Source: Maricaulis sp. (GTDB lineage Bacteria > Pseudomonadota > Alphaproteobacteria > Caulobacterales > Maricaulaceae). From it: a stretch of DNA of 58,836 nucleotides. The stretch is taken from positions 1 to 58,836 of the forward strand of contig JAQXCQ010000101.1 of NCBI GenBank assembly GCA_029251785.1, in the 5' to 3' direction. Below the pieces are notes generated by a model that did no database searches, was not told the origin of the DNA, and worked only from the letters and a program-made list of their open reading frames with translations. Positions 16,145-25,027 of the stretch are shown here, in pieces (position 1 is the first letter of the stretch; the number at the start of each line of letters is the position of its first letter). The translations under genes were made by a program, and so were the position numbers.

Positions 16145-17037
16145 ATTGCGGGCCAGAGCCATGCAGCGCCACGGACACCGGAGCTGTCACCGTGGGCATT
16201 CGTCACAATGCGCGTTTGCACCTTGTCGCTGAAGACATAAGCAGGCAGCTGCGCCTGCACGGATTGGGCAATGCCATCCGCATTTGATACTCCGCCCCCA
16301 AGAACGACGATGTCTGGATCAACCAGGTTGATCACGCTGGCAAGTGCCCGAGCAAGGCGGTGAGTGTAGCGTTGTCTGGCGAGCACCGCGTCTGTATCAC
16401 CCCATTCTGCAGCCGAAAAAATCTCTCGGGGGCTTTTTTGAGACCCGGTTTCTCGGGTAAATTCCGCCGCCATCGCCGGGCCGGACAGCCACGTTTCTAT
16501 GCACTGGTTGCGGCCACACCAACATTGCGGGCCGTTGAGTTCGCTCTTTGTTGGCCAGGGTAGGGGGTTGTGACCCCATTCCCCGGCAATTTTTTGCGCG
16601 CCGGATACCAACTCGCCATCAATCACGATGCCACCACCAACGCCTGTTCCGATAATGACGCCGAAGACGATGTGTCTGCCTGCACCTGCGCCATCACAGG
16701 CTTCTGAGAGCGCAAAGCAATCCGCATCATTGGCGCTGCGCACGGTTCGCGAAAGCATGCGCTCCAAATCTTGAACAAGGGGGCGATCATTGAGCCAGAC
16801 TGAGTTTGCGTTCCGAATCAACCCGGTGGTCGGGCTGTTAGAGCCAGGATGGCCAATCCCAATTGAACCCTCCCGGCTTTGCTGGGATTCAATACTGTTG
16901 ATGAGGTTGCAAATCGCCTTGATCGCTTCAGTGTAAGTTGGGGGCGTGTCGATACGCTGGCGCACCAATACATGGCCATTTGAATCTATTGCGATGCCCT
17001 CTATTTTGGTCCCGCCCAGATCGATCCCGATTCGCAT
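16141..17037 (-). CDS. ROK-family sugar kinase (fructokinase-like)
   Basis: A 298-residue ROK kinase. The N-terminal phosphate loop is IGIDLGGTKIEGIAID. The sugar-binding and catalytic region is SANDADCFALSEA (Asp base), followed by GVIIGTGVGGGIVIDGELV. The ROK zinc site is GEWGHNPLPW...CWCGRNQCIETWLSGPAM. The C terminus has IVVLGGGVSN for ATP binding. The GHNPLPW pattern resembles fructokinase (Mak) or N-acetylglucosamine kinase, and the exact sugar is not decidable. It leads a two-gene operon with dinB through an ATGA overlap, an unexpected metabolic partner for an SOS polymerase. Confidence 0.92.
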   Translation of the reverse strand: MRIGIDLGGTKIEGIAIDSNGHVLVRQRIDTPPTYTEAIKAICNLINSIESQQSREGSIGIGHPGSNSPTTGLIRNANSVWLNDRPLVQDLERMLSRTVRSANDADCFALSEACDGAGAGRHIVFGVIIGTGVGGGIVIDGELVSGAQKIAGEWGHNPLPWPTKSELNGPQCWCGRNQCIETWLSGPAMAAEFTRETGSQKSPREIFSAAEWGDTDAVLARQRYTHRLARALASVINLVDPDIVVLGGGVSNADGIAQSVQAQLPAYVFSDKVQTRIVTNAHGDSSGVRGAAWLWPAI

Positions 17038-17087
17038 GGTCTAAAGTACCTGTTTGCATGTCTCAATATTCACGAATATGCTGATAT

Positions 17088-17102
17088 GTTCTTATCTTGT
17101 TC
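17088..17102. promoter_or_regulatory. Probable LexA (SOS) box, GTTC-N7-GTTC
   Basis: GTTC at 17088-17091 and GTTC at 17099-17102 are separated by exactly seven bases (TTATCTT), the direct-repeat LexA operator described for alphaproteobacteria. It lies 51-65 bp upstream of the ROK-dinB operon start. A palindrome ATATTC-AC-GAATAT at 17066-17079 lies between it and the gene. divK starts 131 bp away on the other side. Chance occurrence in so short a spacer is possible but unlikely. Confidence 0.65.
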
Positions 17103-17233
17103 CAATTCCCGAGGAAAGTACCAAACGACTCATCGTTAGTTAAGGAAGATCAGGTTTAGTGCGCTCGGGGTTCACAAGCGCACACTAAGCGCGAACAATG
17201 TACGGGAAGCGCGTCGGAGACATGCTGCAGGTC

Positions 17234-17599
17234 ATGCCGAAAAAGGTTCTGATCGTCGAGGATAACGAGCTGAATATGAAGCTGTTCAACGATTTGTTGG
17301 AAGCTCATGGCTACGAAACCTTGCAAACTCAGGACGGATTCAAAGCGCTAGAAATGGCGCGTGAACACATGCCTGATCTGATCCTAATGGACATTCAATT
17401 GCCCGAAGTTTCTGGTCTTGAAGTCACCAAATGGCTCAAGGATGACGATGATCTCGCCGCGATTCCTGTTGTTGCCGTGACGGCTTTCGCTATGAAGGGT
17501 GATGAGGAACGTATTCGCGAGGGGGGCTGTGAAGCCTATTTGTCGAAACCGATCACCGTCATGACCTTCATAGATACCGTTCGCCGCTTCCTAGACTAA
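17234..17599 (+). CDS. divK: Single-domain response regulator DivK
   Basis: A 121-residue receiver domain without an output domain. In Caulobacter-type bacteria DivK controls the CckA-ChpT-CtrA cell-cycle phosphorelay through PleC, DivJ and DivL. Visible are [25 protein letters not shown] (acidic pocket), [16 protein letters not shown] (phospho-acceptor Asp about 53), [16 protein letters not shown] (switch Thr) and YLSKPI (Lys). The conservation along its length is that of DivK rather than CheY. The ATG at 17234 is preferred to an in-frame ATG 12 codons upstream. Unlike Caulobacter, where pleD follows divK, the next gene here is rpmG on the opposite strand. Confidence 0.93.
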   Translation: MPKKVLIVEDNELNMKLFNDLLEAHGYETLQTQDGFKALEMAREHMPDLILMDIQLPEVSGLEVTKWLKDDDDLAAIPVVAVTAFAMKGDEERIREGGCEAYLSKPITVMTFIDTVRRFLD

Positions 17600-17695
17600 G
17601 CCAGGACTCTACAAATTTATAGAGATTGAGGCTTGCGAGTGAATTCGCAGCAATCATCGATTACGGGTTTGGTCAGATCGTTTTGAATCTCGGGC

Positions 17696-17737
17696 AAGAA
17701 AAAGCCGCCTCAGATGCGGGGGAGCGCTGAAGCGGCT
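17696..17737 (-). terminator. Intrinsic terminator of rpmG
   Basis: On the minus strand a 10-bp stem with one mismatch or wobble (arms 17703-17712 and 17728-17737) encloses a 15-nt loop and is followed by a U-run at 17696-17702. It faces rpmG. The plus-strand divK transcript would also read the hairpin but without a T-run. Confidence 0.65.
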
Positions 17738-17750
17738 AAACGTGACTGCA

Positions 17751-17773
17751 AGTAAGCAATGAGATTGCTTACT
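17751..17773. repeat. Perfect 10-bp inverted repeat overlapping the rpmG stop
   Basis: The arms AGTAAGCAAT (17751-17760) and ATTGCTTACT (17764-17773) flank a 3-nt loop. The right arm includes the last bases and stop codon of rpmG, so the mRNA would form a tight hairpin across the stop. A separate GC-rich terminator lies just beyond, so this may instead protect the 3' end or affect termination. Confidence 0.55.
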
Positions 17774-17936
17774 TGATTTTCGCTTCTTTGAAATCGACGT
17801 GCTTGCGGATGACCGGGTCGTACTTCTTGAGAACGAGCTTCTCGGTCATCGTGCGTGCATTCTTCTTCGTGACGTAGAAGAAACCGGTGTCAGCCGTGGA
17901 ATTGAGGCGGATTTTAATGGTTGTTGGCTTCGCCAT
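17769..17936 (-). CDS. rpmG: 50S ribosomal protein L33
   Basis: A 55-residue small basic ribosomal protein of the large subunit near the E site, translating as [20 protein letters not shown] continuing [20 protein letters not shown] and ending KEAKIK. This is the cysteine-free L33 form, so zinc is not needed. The length matches the family exactly. The ATG at 17936 is unambiguous. It stands alone on the minus strand between divK and the MFS gene, with a terminator after it. Confidence 0.97.
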   Translation of the reverse strand: MAKPTTIKIRLNSTADTGFFYVTKKNARTMTEKLVLKKYDPVIRKHVDFKEAKIK

Positions 17937-18017
17937 GGCTAAGTCCTGATGCTACGCGCGCGTTCGGCCCAATTGCCTTTGCGAGAGCGCGCGAACATAC
18001 GCAAGGATGAAGCAGTG

Positions 18018-19196
18018 TCAACTGCCCTCTTGCGGACGACCGCGCACAAACAGCAGAAACAGGAAATATGAGCCTGAAATAATCGAGAGGACCAGCATCA
18101 ATCCATGTGGGCCAATACTGTCCATGGCGATGCCGGTTACCGGAGGTGCGAACAGTGAGCCGAGACCGTATACCGTTATCATCGCAGCGTTTGCGGCTGC
18201 TATTGCACCGCCGCTAAATCGCTCTCCGAGCAGCGCTAATCCGACTGTATACAGGCCGCTGGCGACTCCCGCCTGGATAAATAAAAGAGGGAGAACCAGC
18301 GCAAGCTGTGTTCCGAATTGCCAGATTAATAATGGCCCGATAGCAGATGCTAGGGCTATCCAGACCAAGGTCTGCCGTCGGTCTGTCTTGTCTGCGATCC
18401 AGCCGATCGGGACCTGGATGAAAATACCGCCCATTGCCGCGGCAAACATCATCATTCCGATCACGTCCGGGGCCAGGTCGAGACGAATGGCATAGACCGG
18501 TATCATGGAGAACATGAGCGTTTCCATCGCGCCGAATGCAAGTCCGGCCGCGATCGCCGCAGGTGCGATGCCCATCGCCCGTACAATGGCCCTAAGGCTA
18601 GCACTGTCGTTATCGGGCGCGGTCGCTCCGGGCCCTCTAAGGAAGGCAACGGGCATTGTTCCCAACAGTAAGATCGCACCAGCTACGTAAAACCCGGTTC
18701 CGGAGGCTTGGTCTATAACTGTAAAGATCAGCGCTCCAACCCCAAAACCGCCGGCCAGGGCGGTACCGTATACGCCAAGCATAAAGGCACGCCGTTCAGG
18801 GCTCACAATTTGGTTGATCCAGGTTTCGCTGATTACAAAAACCATGGTGATGAATGAGCCGACAATCAGCCGAATGAAAAACCAAACCCATGCTGACGTG
18901 AAGAACGTGAATAAAGAAAAGAGCGCACCCGCTGCGATTAGGCTGATAATCAGCAAAACCCTCGGTCTCACAATCTTCATAAAATAGGGCGCGAATGGCG
19001 CAAGAAACACAGTTGAAAGCGCGCCAGCTGCGACATTGTACCCTTCGATCAAGCCTGAGCCGAACCTGATTTCCAGCTGCAAAGATATGAGAGGCGCTGT
19101 GAGTCCAAAGACGATGCCGCAGACGGCCGCGCAGCAAATCGCGGCGATCAGGCTTCGTATGTTGTTGTGAGCGGGATCAGAGAGAAGGGCGAACAT
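18018..19196 (-). CDS. MFS transporter
   Basis: A 392-residue major facilitator with about 12 hydrophobic segments. The ATG at 19196 starts MFALLSDPAHNNIRSLIAAI; longer frames add a non-membrane leader and are rejected. The first half has WVWFFIRLIVGSFITMVFVISETWI, like the YcaD-type permeases, then SPERRAFMLGVYGTALAGG. The loop after segment 8 carries GWIADKTDRRQTL, the MFS motif A-like sequence of the second half. Substrate unknown. It lies 46 bp downstream of the Nudix stop on the same strand and may be the distal gene of topA-rnr-Nudix. Confidence 0.9.
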   Translation of the reverse strand: MFALLSDPAHNNIRSLIAAICCAAVCGIVFGLTAPLISLQLEIRFGSGLIEGYNVAAGALSTVFLAPFAPYFMKIVRPRVLLIISLIAAGALFSLFTFFTSAWVWFFIRLIVGSFITMVFVISETWINQIVSPERRAFMLGVYGTALAGGFGVGALIFTVIDQASGTGFYVAGAILLLGTMPVAFLRGPGATAPDNDSASLRAIVRAMGIAPAAIAAGLAFGAMETLMFSMIPVYAIRLDLAPDVIGMMMFAAAMGGIFIQVPIGWIADKTDRRQTLVWIALASAIGPLLIWQFGTQLALVLPLLFIQAGVASGLYTVGLALLGERFSGGAIAAANAAMITVYGLGSLFAPPVTGIAMDSIGPHGLMLVLSIISGSYFLFLLFVRGRPQEGS

Positions 19197-19242
19197 GCTC
19201 GAGCTATACCTCCACCAGCGCATGGCGTCGCTGATTTTTCCC

Positions 19243-19935
19243 CTAAAGGTCTTTGACGACCATATTGCCATGATCACCGTGGATCCAGCGTGGCGGCTTG
19301 GGTGCCGGCTCACTGACGCGCTCCAGCTCGCCCAGAACGAAATGGGTCACCATAGGCAGATCCAGCTTGTGAGCCTGACTGAGCGGGACCCAATGCACAT
19401 CTTCAAGCTCAGGGCTCGGCGTAGGCGCACGGTCATCGAACAATGCCGCTGAATCGGCCGTGAAAAACCAGGTATCGAACCGCCGTGATCGCCCGGGAGG
19501 CGTAACAGCGCGTGTTATCAATTTCAGCTGTGAGAGGTCAGGAGCCAAATTTTCATCGCGAAATGGTTTCCAGTTTGCGTGGCGGGACTTGCATGGGCCA
19601 GTGCTCGCGATCAGCAGGCCTGTCTCTTCCACCGTTTCTCGAACCGCGGCAATCGCCGCCGCCCGGGCCCGTCGTTCAGGAAGGCTTCGGCACATGACAG
19701 CCATGGCACCTGCGTCGAGATCACTGCTGAAGGGGCCGGTGGAATCAGCGCGGTCGACCCGCCCGCCCGGAAAAACGTATTTGTTTGGCATGAACACATG
19801 TTTTGCCGACCGTCTGCCCATCAAGACTTCCAACTCAGCGTTCGCCGGGCGCGTAAGAATCAGCGAGGCAGCCAAGCGAGGGCGCAGGGTCTTCGCCTGT
19901 GGGTTTCGGGCTTCATCCGAGTTAGGTGCCCTCAT
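19243..19935 (-). CDS. Nudix hydrolase
   Basis: A 230-residue Nudix protein. The REx2EExG half of the Nudix box is RETVEETGLL, and the glycine end PGGRVDRAD is separated from it by an insert of about 30 residues. The same arrangement occurs in the NUDT19-like CoA diphosphatase group, so CoA or acyl-CoA is a plausible but unproven substrate. VFMPNKYVFPGG precedes the box and WVPLSQAHKLDLPMVTHFVL follows it. The start ATG overlaps the rnr stop as ATGA (19932-19935), coupling it to RNase R. Confidence 0.9.
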   Translation of the reverse strand: MRAPNSDEARNPQAKTLRPRLAASLILTRPANAELEVLMGRRSAKHVFMPNKYVFPGGRVDRADSTGPFSSDLDAGAMAVMCRSLPERRARAAAIAAVRETVEETGLLIASTGPCKSRHANWKPFRDENLAPDLSQLKLITRAVTPPGRSRRFDTWFFTADSAALFDDRAPTPSPELEDVHWVPLSQAHKLDLPMVTHFVLGELERVSEPAPKPPRWIHGDHGNMVVKDL

Positions 19936-22214
19936 CGACGCTTGCCTTTTTTGCGTGGAGTACCACCGCGGCGAGATTTATTGTTGCTGCTTGCTCGATA
20001 AGAACCCTTGCCGCGCTTGGGCCTGGGGCCCTTGATGGCTGGCGTGAGAATTTCTAGCAAAAGACCGCCGGTGATCGGCTGAGCTTCCTCGATCTTCACG
20101 CTCACCTTCATGCCAATTGGAAAACGCCCGCCGGTCTCTTCGCCGATTAACGTGTGAATACGCTCATCATGCGTAAATCGCTCACGACCAAGACGGCTGA
20201 TCGGAACCAGCCCGTCAGCACCGGTATCCTCAAGCCTCACAAACGCGCCGAACCGTGTAACGCTGGTAATCTTCCCCTCAAATTGTGAACCGACACGATC
20301 GGCGAGGAATAGCGCGATAAAGCGGTCAACTGCATCGCGTTCCGCGGCCATCGCCCGGCGTTCTGTCTGGGAAATCTCATCGGCGATAACGTCTAAACGA
20401 CTGCGCTCTTCATCCGTCTGGCCATCATTGCCGAGCTTCTCTGCCCGGATAAGCGCCCGATGGACTGTGAGATCTGCGTAGCGCCGAATAGGAGAGGTGA
20501 AATGCGCGTAGCGTTCCAGGTTGAGGCCAAAATGCCCTTGATTGTTGGTGGAGTACACGGCCTGTGACTGACTACGCAGGACCATCATATTCACCGTCTC
20601 ATAATGGTCAGTGCCCTCAGACTGCTTGAGCAGGCGATTGAAACGGGACGTCGCCAATTGCTCGCCACGCGTCCATTTAAAGCCAATGCTCGGCAGAAAT
20701 TCCGCCAGATTGTTGATTTTCTCGGTGCCCGGTTCTTCGTGCACACGATAAATTTGAGGCGTTCGCTTGGCTTCCAGCGTTTCCGCGGCGCAAACATTGG
20801 CCTGGATCATAAATTCTTCGACCAATTTATGGGCATCAAAGCGATCGCGTGTTTCAACACCGGTGACCGTGCCATCTTCGGCGACGCGGACCCGGCGCTC
20901 CGGCATGTTTATGTCCAGAGGTTCGCGGAGCTTTCGAGCCTCCTTCAGCGCCGCATATGCACCCCATAGGGGCTGTAGTACGGGTTTGAGCATCTTGTTG
21001 GCAGCTTTGGTGCCCTTGCCGTCAATCGCGTCCTGGGCCTCGTTGTAAGAGAGCTTGGCCGCGGATTTCATCCAGCCCCGCAAAAAACGGTGGTCGCGCT
21101 TGATGCCGTTCTTGTCGAAGACCATACGAACGGCCAGGCAGGGCCGTTCTTCGCCCTCACGCAGGGAACACAGGTCATTGGACAGGCGTTCGGGCAGCAT
21201 CGGCACGACACGATCGGGCAAATATACGGAATTACCGCGTTTAAACGCGCCTTTATCGAGATGCCCACCGGGCTCAACATAGGCAGCGACATCGGCGATA
21301 GCGACCATCACAATCCAGCCGCCCTGATTTTTGGGCGCGTCATCTGGAGCGGCCCAGACGGCATCATCGTGATCCTTGGCGTCGGCGGGGTCGATTGTGA
21401 TCAAAGGGATGTCGCGCAGATCATCGCGGTTTTTTGACGTCGCTTTCTTGGTCTTCTTGACCTCTTTGAGTTCTGCATCGGCAAAACCAGTTGGGATGCC
21501 GTGGGCGTACATGGCGATGATGCTGCCGGCCCCCGCTGTGTCCGCATTGCCAATGACTTCAACAATTTCGGCGGTTTTCAGTCCATAGCGGCGTTCACGG
21601 GCAATGGCGCAAAGCACCAAATCACCGTCTTCAGCTTTCTCGGCTTCTCCCTTGACCGGTACCAGCTCGTAGCGATTTCGTTTGTCGATCGGCTGCAGTC
21701 GATACTGGCCTTGTTTGGGCTTTCGCAGAACACAGAGAATTTTTTGTGCGGTGCCACCCAGGGCCTTAATGATGCGGGCCGAGAATCCGCCTTCGCCATC
21801 ATCGCTCAGGCGGACCAGCGCTTTGTCCCCAACACCAATAGCTGGCTTGCCGCCGCCGCCAGCGCCTTCGCCGGGGGCTAACCGGATAACGGGTGCTGGC
21901 CCACGATCATCTCTGGCGGGAGCGGCAAGCAATTCACCATCTTCGTCACGTCCCGTGATGATCACAACGGTAACGGCGGGCAGGGCACCTGCGAGGCTGT
22001 AATTGCGGCGATTGTCCTTGGTGATGACACCTTCGTCCTCAAGCACCATCAGCGCATCCTTGAGGTATGCTTTGTCATCGCCCTTAAGACGAAGCTCGCG
22101 CGCCAATTCGCGATTGCCGAACTGGCCTTCGCCGCGCTTGATCGCGTCCAGCAGCGCTGTTCGTGTCAGGCCTGAACCCGTGGGGCCGGCGCTCTTGTTT
22201 TTCGGGCCGGCCAT
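19932..22214 (-). CDS. rnr: Ribonuclease R
   Basis: A processive 3'-5' exoribonuclease (RNB/II family) that degrades structured RNA, 760 residues. An N-terminal winged-helix segment (LDAIKRGEGQFGNRELAREL) is followed by cold-shock domains. The RNB catalytic block has ITIDPADAKDHDDAVWA (metal-binding Asp cluster), VAIADVAAYVEPGGHLDKGA, RGNSVYLPDRVVPMLPERLSND and HFTSPIRRYADLTVHR. An S1 domain follows (FEGKITSVTRFGAFVRLEDTGADGLVPIS) and then a basic tail (KGKRR). The ATG at 22214 lies 5 bp after the topA stop; a TTG three codons earlier is the alternative. It is operonic with topA and the Nudix gene. Confidence 0.97.
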   Translation of the reverse strand: MAGPKNKSAGPTGSGLTRTALLDAIKRGEGQFGNRELARELRLKGDDKAYLKDALMVLEDEGVITKDNRRNYSLAGALPAVTVVIITGRDEDGELLAAPARDDRGPAPVIRLAPGEGAGGGGKPAIGVGDKALVRLSDDGEGGFSARIIKALGGTAQKILCVLRKPKQGQYRLQPIDKRNRYELVPVKGEAEKAEDGDLVLCAIARERRYGLKTAEIVEVIGNADTAGAGSIIAMYAHGIPTGFADAELKEVKKTKKATSKNRDDLRDIPLITIDPADAKDHDDAVWAAPDDAPKNQGGWIVMVAIADVAAYVEPGGHLDKGAFKRGNSVYLPDRVVPMLPERLSNDLCSLREGEERPCLAVRMVFDKNGIKRDHRFLRGWMKSAAKLSYNEAQDAIDGKGTKAANKMLKPVLQPLWGAYAALKEARKLREPLDINMPERRVRVAEDGTVTGVETRDRFDAHKLVEEFMIQANVCAAETLEAKRTPQIYRVHEEPGTEKINNLAEFLPSIGFKWTRGEQLATSRFNRLLKQSEGTDHYETVNMMVLRSQSQAVYSTNNQGHFGLNLERYAHFTSPIRRYADLTVHRALIRAEKLGNDGQTDEERSRLDVIADEISQTERRAMAAERDAVDRFIALFLADRVGSQFEGKITSVTRFGAFVRLEDTGADGLVPISRLGRERFTHDERIHTLIGEETGGRFPIGMKVSVKIEEAQPITGGLLLEILTPAIKGPRPKRGKGSYRASSNNKSRRGGTPRKKGKRR

Positions 22215-22219
22215 ATTGA

Positions 22220-24841
22220 TCAATCCGCCTTCGCGTCAGGCTTGGCCTTGGGGGCCGCCTTTTTCTTGGCCGGGGCCTTCTTCTTTGCGGCGGGTTTTTT
22301 CGCTGTGGCCTTCTTTTTCGCCGGGGCCTTCTTCTTGGCCGGGGCTTTTTTCTTCTTACCGCCCTTGGCTGCTTTTTCTTCTACCCAGACCATGGCCTGT
22401 TCAAGCGTAACGCTTTCCGGCTCGGTGCCCTTGGGCAGGGTGGCGTTGATCTTCTCGTACTTCACATACGGGCCGTAGCGACCTTCCATGATGCGAACCG
22501 GCTTTCCATCATGTTCGCCCAATTCCTTGAGCGCCTTGGCCGTCGCGCGACGTCCACCATTTGCGCGTTTGTCGGCGAGAACGGAAACCGCGCGATTGAG
22601 ACCGATATCAAAGACTTCCTCGACGGTCGGGATATTGGCGTAGGTGCCGTCATGTAAAACGTAAGGGCCGTAGCGACCGATATTTGACGAGATCGGCTTA
22701 CCGTCTTCTGGGTGGTCCCCGATCGCGCGTGGTAGATTGATCAGGTCCAGCGCCTGTTGTTCCGTTAGATCGGCGGCGCTCCATCCTTTAGGAATGGATG
22801 CGCGCTTGGGCTTCTTTTCACCCTCAACTTCCATCTCCAGATAAGGACCGAAGCGACCGTCTTTCAAGCTAACTGGCTTACCTGTATCGGGATGCACCAA
22901 TAATTCGCGATCTTCGGCAGGAGCATCAGCTCCCTCTTTGGGGCTCATCTGGCGCGTGAATTTGCACTCCGGATGATTTGAACATCCCAAGAACGCACCG
23001 AATTTTCCGAGACGCAGACTGAGACGGCCTTCTTTGCAAGACGGGCAGAGGCGTGGATCGGAACCATCTTCTTTCTCGGGGAAAATGTGCGGGGCCAACT
23101 CATCATTGAGTGTGTCCAGCACCTCTGTGATGCGCAAATCGCCAATGTCATCAATGGCGGCACGGAAGTCAGTCCAGAAATCACGCAGTAATTGTTTCCA
23201 GTCGAGATCGCCGTTCGAGACTTTGTCCAACTGACCTTCGAGGGCGGCGGTGAAGTCGAATTCGACATATTTCGAGAAGAAATTTTCAAGGAATGCGGTG
23301 ACCACCCGGCCTTTGTCGCAGGGCTCGAAGCGGTTCTTCTCCATCAATACGTAGTCGCGATCGCGGAGCACTTGAAGCGTGGCGGCGTAGGTCGATGGGC
23401 GACCAATTCCCAGTTCTTCCATGCGCTTGACCAGCGACGCTTCGGTGAAACGCGGCGGCGGCTGTGTGAAGTGCTGGTCGGCGTGTGTTTTCTTGACGGT
23501 TGTGGCGGAGCCATTTGTGACTTTAGGAAGGCGGTTTTCGCCTTCACCGTCATCATCATCGCGGCCTTCCTGATACAGCGCAAGAAAGCCATCAAACATC
23601 AAGACGGAACCGGTGGCCCGCATGCCGAGTTGTTTATCCGCGGAGGTAATGTCGATTGTTGTGCGCTCGAAACGTGCACTTTCCATCTGGCTGGCAACGG
23701 CCCGACGCCAGATGAGCTGATAGAGCTTGAACATATCTTCATCGACAGACATGTCCTTGGGCAGGCGCGCGAAGCTGGTTGGTCGGATGGCTTCGTGTGC
23801 TTCTTGGGCATTCTTTGCCTTCGATGCGTAGACGCGTGGCGCTGCAGGCACGTAGAGCGAGCCGTGCTCAGCCGCAATTACATCGCGGGCCTGTGTGATT
23901 GCTTCGGGCACGATGGAAACGCCATCGGTACGCATATAGGTAATCAAACCAACAGTTTCGCCGCCGATATTGACACCTTCATACAGTTTTTGAGCGGTGC
24001 GCATGGTGCGTGTGGCGTTGAAGCCGAGCTTGCGAGCGGCTTCCTGTTGCAGTGTGGACGTTGTGAAAGGCGCTTGTGGATTACGGCGGGTGGGCTTGGC
24101 TTCTACACTGGTGACGGTGAGTGAAGCCGCGTTGATTGCCTCAACAGCGGCATTGGCCGTAGCGCGATCTTTGATAGACAGCTTTTGCAGCTTTTCGCCG
24201 GCATAGGTCACGAGGCGTGCGCGGAACGGATCTCCACCGGCAGCGACATCGGCGTCTATTGACCAGTATTCCTCGGGCTTGAACTTCTCAATCTCCAACT
24301 CGCGGTCGCAGATCAAACGCAGGGTGACGGACTGGACGCGGCCAGCGGATTTGGAGCCGGGAAGCTTGCGCCACAGGATTGGCGACAGGGTAAAGCCAAC
24401 GAGGTAATCCAGCGCGCGGCGGGCCAAATAGGCATTGACCAATTCCATATCAACGGCGCGAGGATGCTTCATAGCTTCCTGGACGGCCTGCTTGGTAATA
24501 GCGTTGAATGCGACGCGTTCGATGGTGACATTTTTTAGTGCGCGTCGCTTTTCCAGGGCTTCGAGCAGGTGCCAGGAGATCGCTTCACCTTCGCGATCCG
24601 GGTCAGTCGCGAGAACGAGGCGGTCTGATTCTTTCAGGGCGTCGGCGATGGCTTTGACGCGTTTGGCCGACGCTGTGTCGACTTCCCAGGCCATCGCAAA
24701 ATCTTCATCTGGTTTGACCGATCCATCCTTGCTGGGCAGGTCTCGGACGTGTCCGAAGCTGGCCAGAACAATGAAGTCTGAACCCAGGTATTTGTTGATG
24801 GTTTTTGCTTTGGCGGGAGACTCGACTACGACGACGTTCAT
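22220..24841 (-). CDS. topA: DNA topoisomerase I
   Basis: Type IA topoisomerase that relaxes negative supercoils, 873 residues. The ATG at 24841 gives MNVVVVESPAKAKTINKYLG, the Toprim start; ATDPDREGEAISWHL is the acidic metal site. The catalytic Tyr is in GLITYMRTDG (about 315). One zinc ribbon (CPSCKEGRLSLRLGKFGAFLGCSNHPEC, about 605-632) is followed by three or more Topo_C_Rpt units with GRYGPY-type motifs. The last 50 residues are a Lys/Ala/Pro tail built of APAKKK repeats, like histone H1, which probably binds DNA. A TTGACA-like -35 element lies at 24918-24923 on the minus strand, but no clear -10 was found. Confidence 0.98.
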   Translation of the reverse strand: MNVVVVESPAKAKTINKYLGSDFIVLASFGHVRDLPSKDGSVKPDEDFAMAWEVDTASAKRVKAIADALKESDRLVLATDPDREGEAISWHLLEALEKRRALKNVTIERVAFNAITKQAVQEAMKHPRAVDMELVNAYLARRALDYLVGFTLSPILWRKLPGSKSAGRVQSVTLRLICDRELEIEKFKPEEYWSIDADVAAGGDPFRARLVTYAGEKLQKLSIKDRATANAAVEAINAASLTVTSVEAKPTRRNPQAPFTTSTLQQEAARKLGFNATRTMRTAQKLYEGVNIGGETVGLITYMRTDGVSIVPEAITQARDVIAAEHGSLYVPAAPRVYASKAKNAQEAHEAIRPTSFARLPKDMSVDEDMFKLYQLIWRRAVASQMESARFERTTIDITSADKQLGMRATGSVLMFDGFLALYQEGRDDDDGEGENRLPKVTNGSATTVKKTHADQHFTQPPPRFTEASLVKRMEELGIGRPSTYAATLQVLRDRDYVLMEKNRFEPCDKGRVVTAFLENFFSKYVEFDFTAALEGQLDKVSNGDLDWKQLLRDFWTDFRAAIDDIGDLRITEVLDTLNDELAPHIFPEKEDGSDPRLCPSCKEGRLSLRLGKFGAFLGCSNHPECKFTRQMSPKEGADAPAEDRELLVHPDTGKPVSLKDGRFGPYLEMEVEGEKKPKRASIPKGWSAADLTEQQALDLINLPRAIGDHPEDGKPISSNIGRYGPYVLHDGTYANIPTVEEVFDIGLNRAVSVLADKRANGGRRATAKALKELGEHDGKPVRIMEGRYGPYVKYEKINATLPKGTEPESVTLEQAMVWVEEKAAKGGKKKKAPAKKKAPAKKKATAKKPAAKKKAPAKKKAAPKAKPDAKAD

Positions 24842-24970
24842 CAGGTTTTGTTCCGGAAAAATTGGGTGTGACCGGGCGTCGGTCAAGGCGCGGGAAAGTG
24901 TGCGAGCTGTTAGCCTGTGTCAACCGGGCGGTGCTCTTGGGCGATTTTATCACGGGTCTGGCCGGGGTCT

Positions 24971-25014
24971 GGCAGGGGGCAGATGGGGGTATGATGGGGG
25001 CAAGAGGGGGCGGG
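24971..25014 (+). other. Four G5 runs: G-quadruplex motif on plus strand, C-rich possible rut site on minus strand
   Basis: GGGGG occurs at 24975-24979, 24985-24989, 24996-25000 and 25006-25010, with loops of 5-6 bases, a textbook intramolecular G-quadruplex. It lies in the 186-bp spacer between the D,D-carboxypeptidase stop (25028) and the topA start (24841). Both genes are read from the other strand, so their RNA here is C-rich and G-poor with C-runs every 10-11 nt. That also fits a Rho-utilisation site terminating the carboxypeptidase transcript. Confidence 0.75.
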
Positions 25015-25027
25015 CGTGTGGAGGACG

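Noticed and set aside
17103-17233. CtrA box (TTAA-N7-TTAA) in front of divK
   Set aside because: GTTAAGGAAGATCAGG has only one proper half-site.
23192-24124. 310-codon plus-strand frame opposite topA
   Set aside because: It is antisense to the topoisomerase core; its composition follows topA codon bias and no motif is seen.
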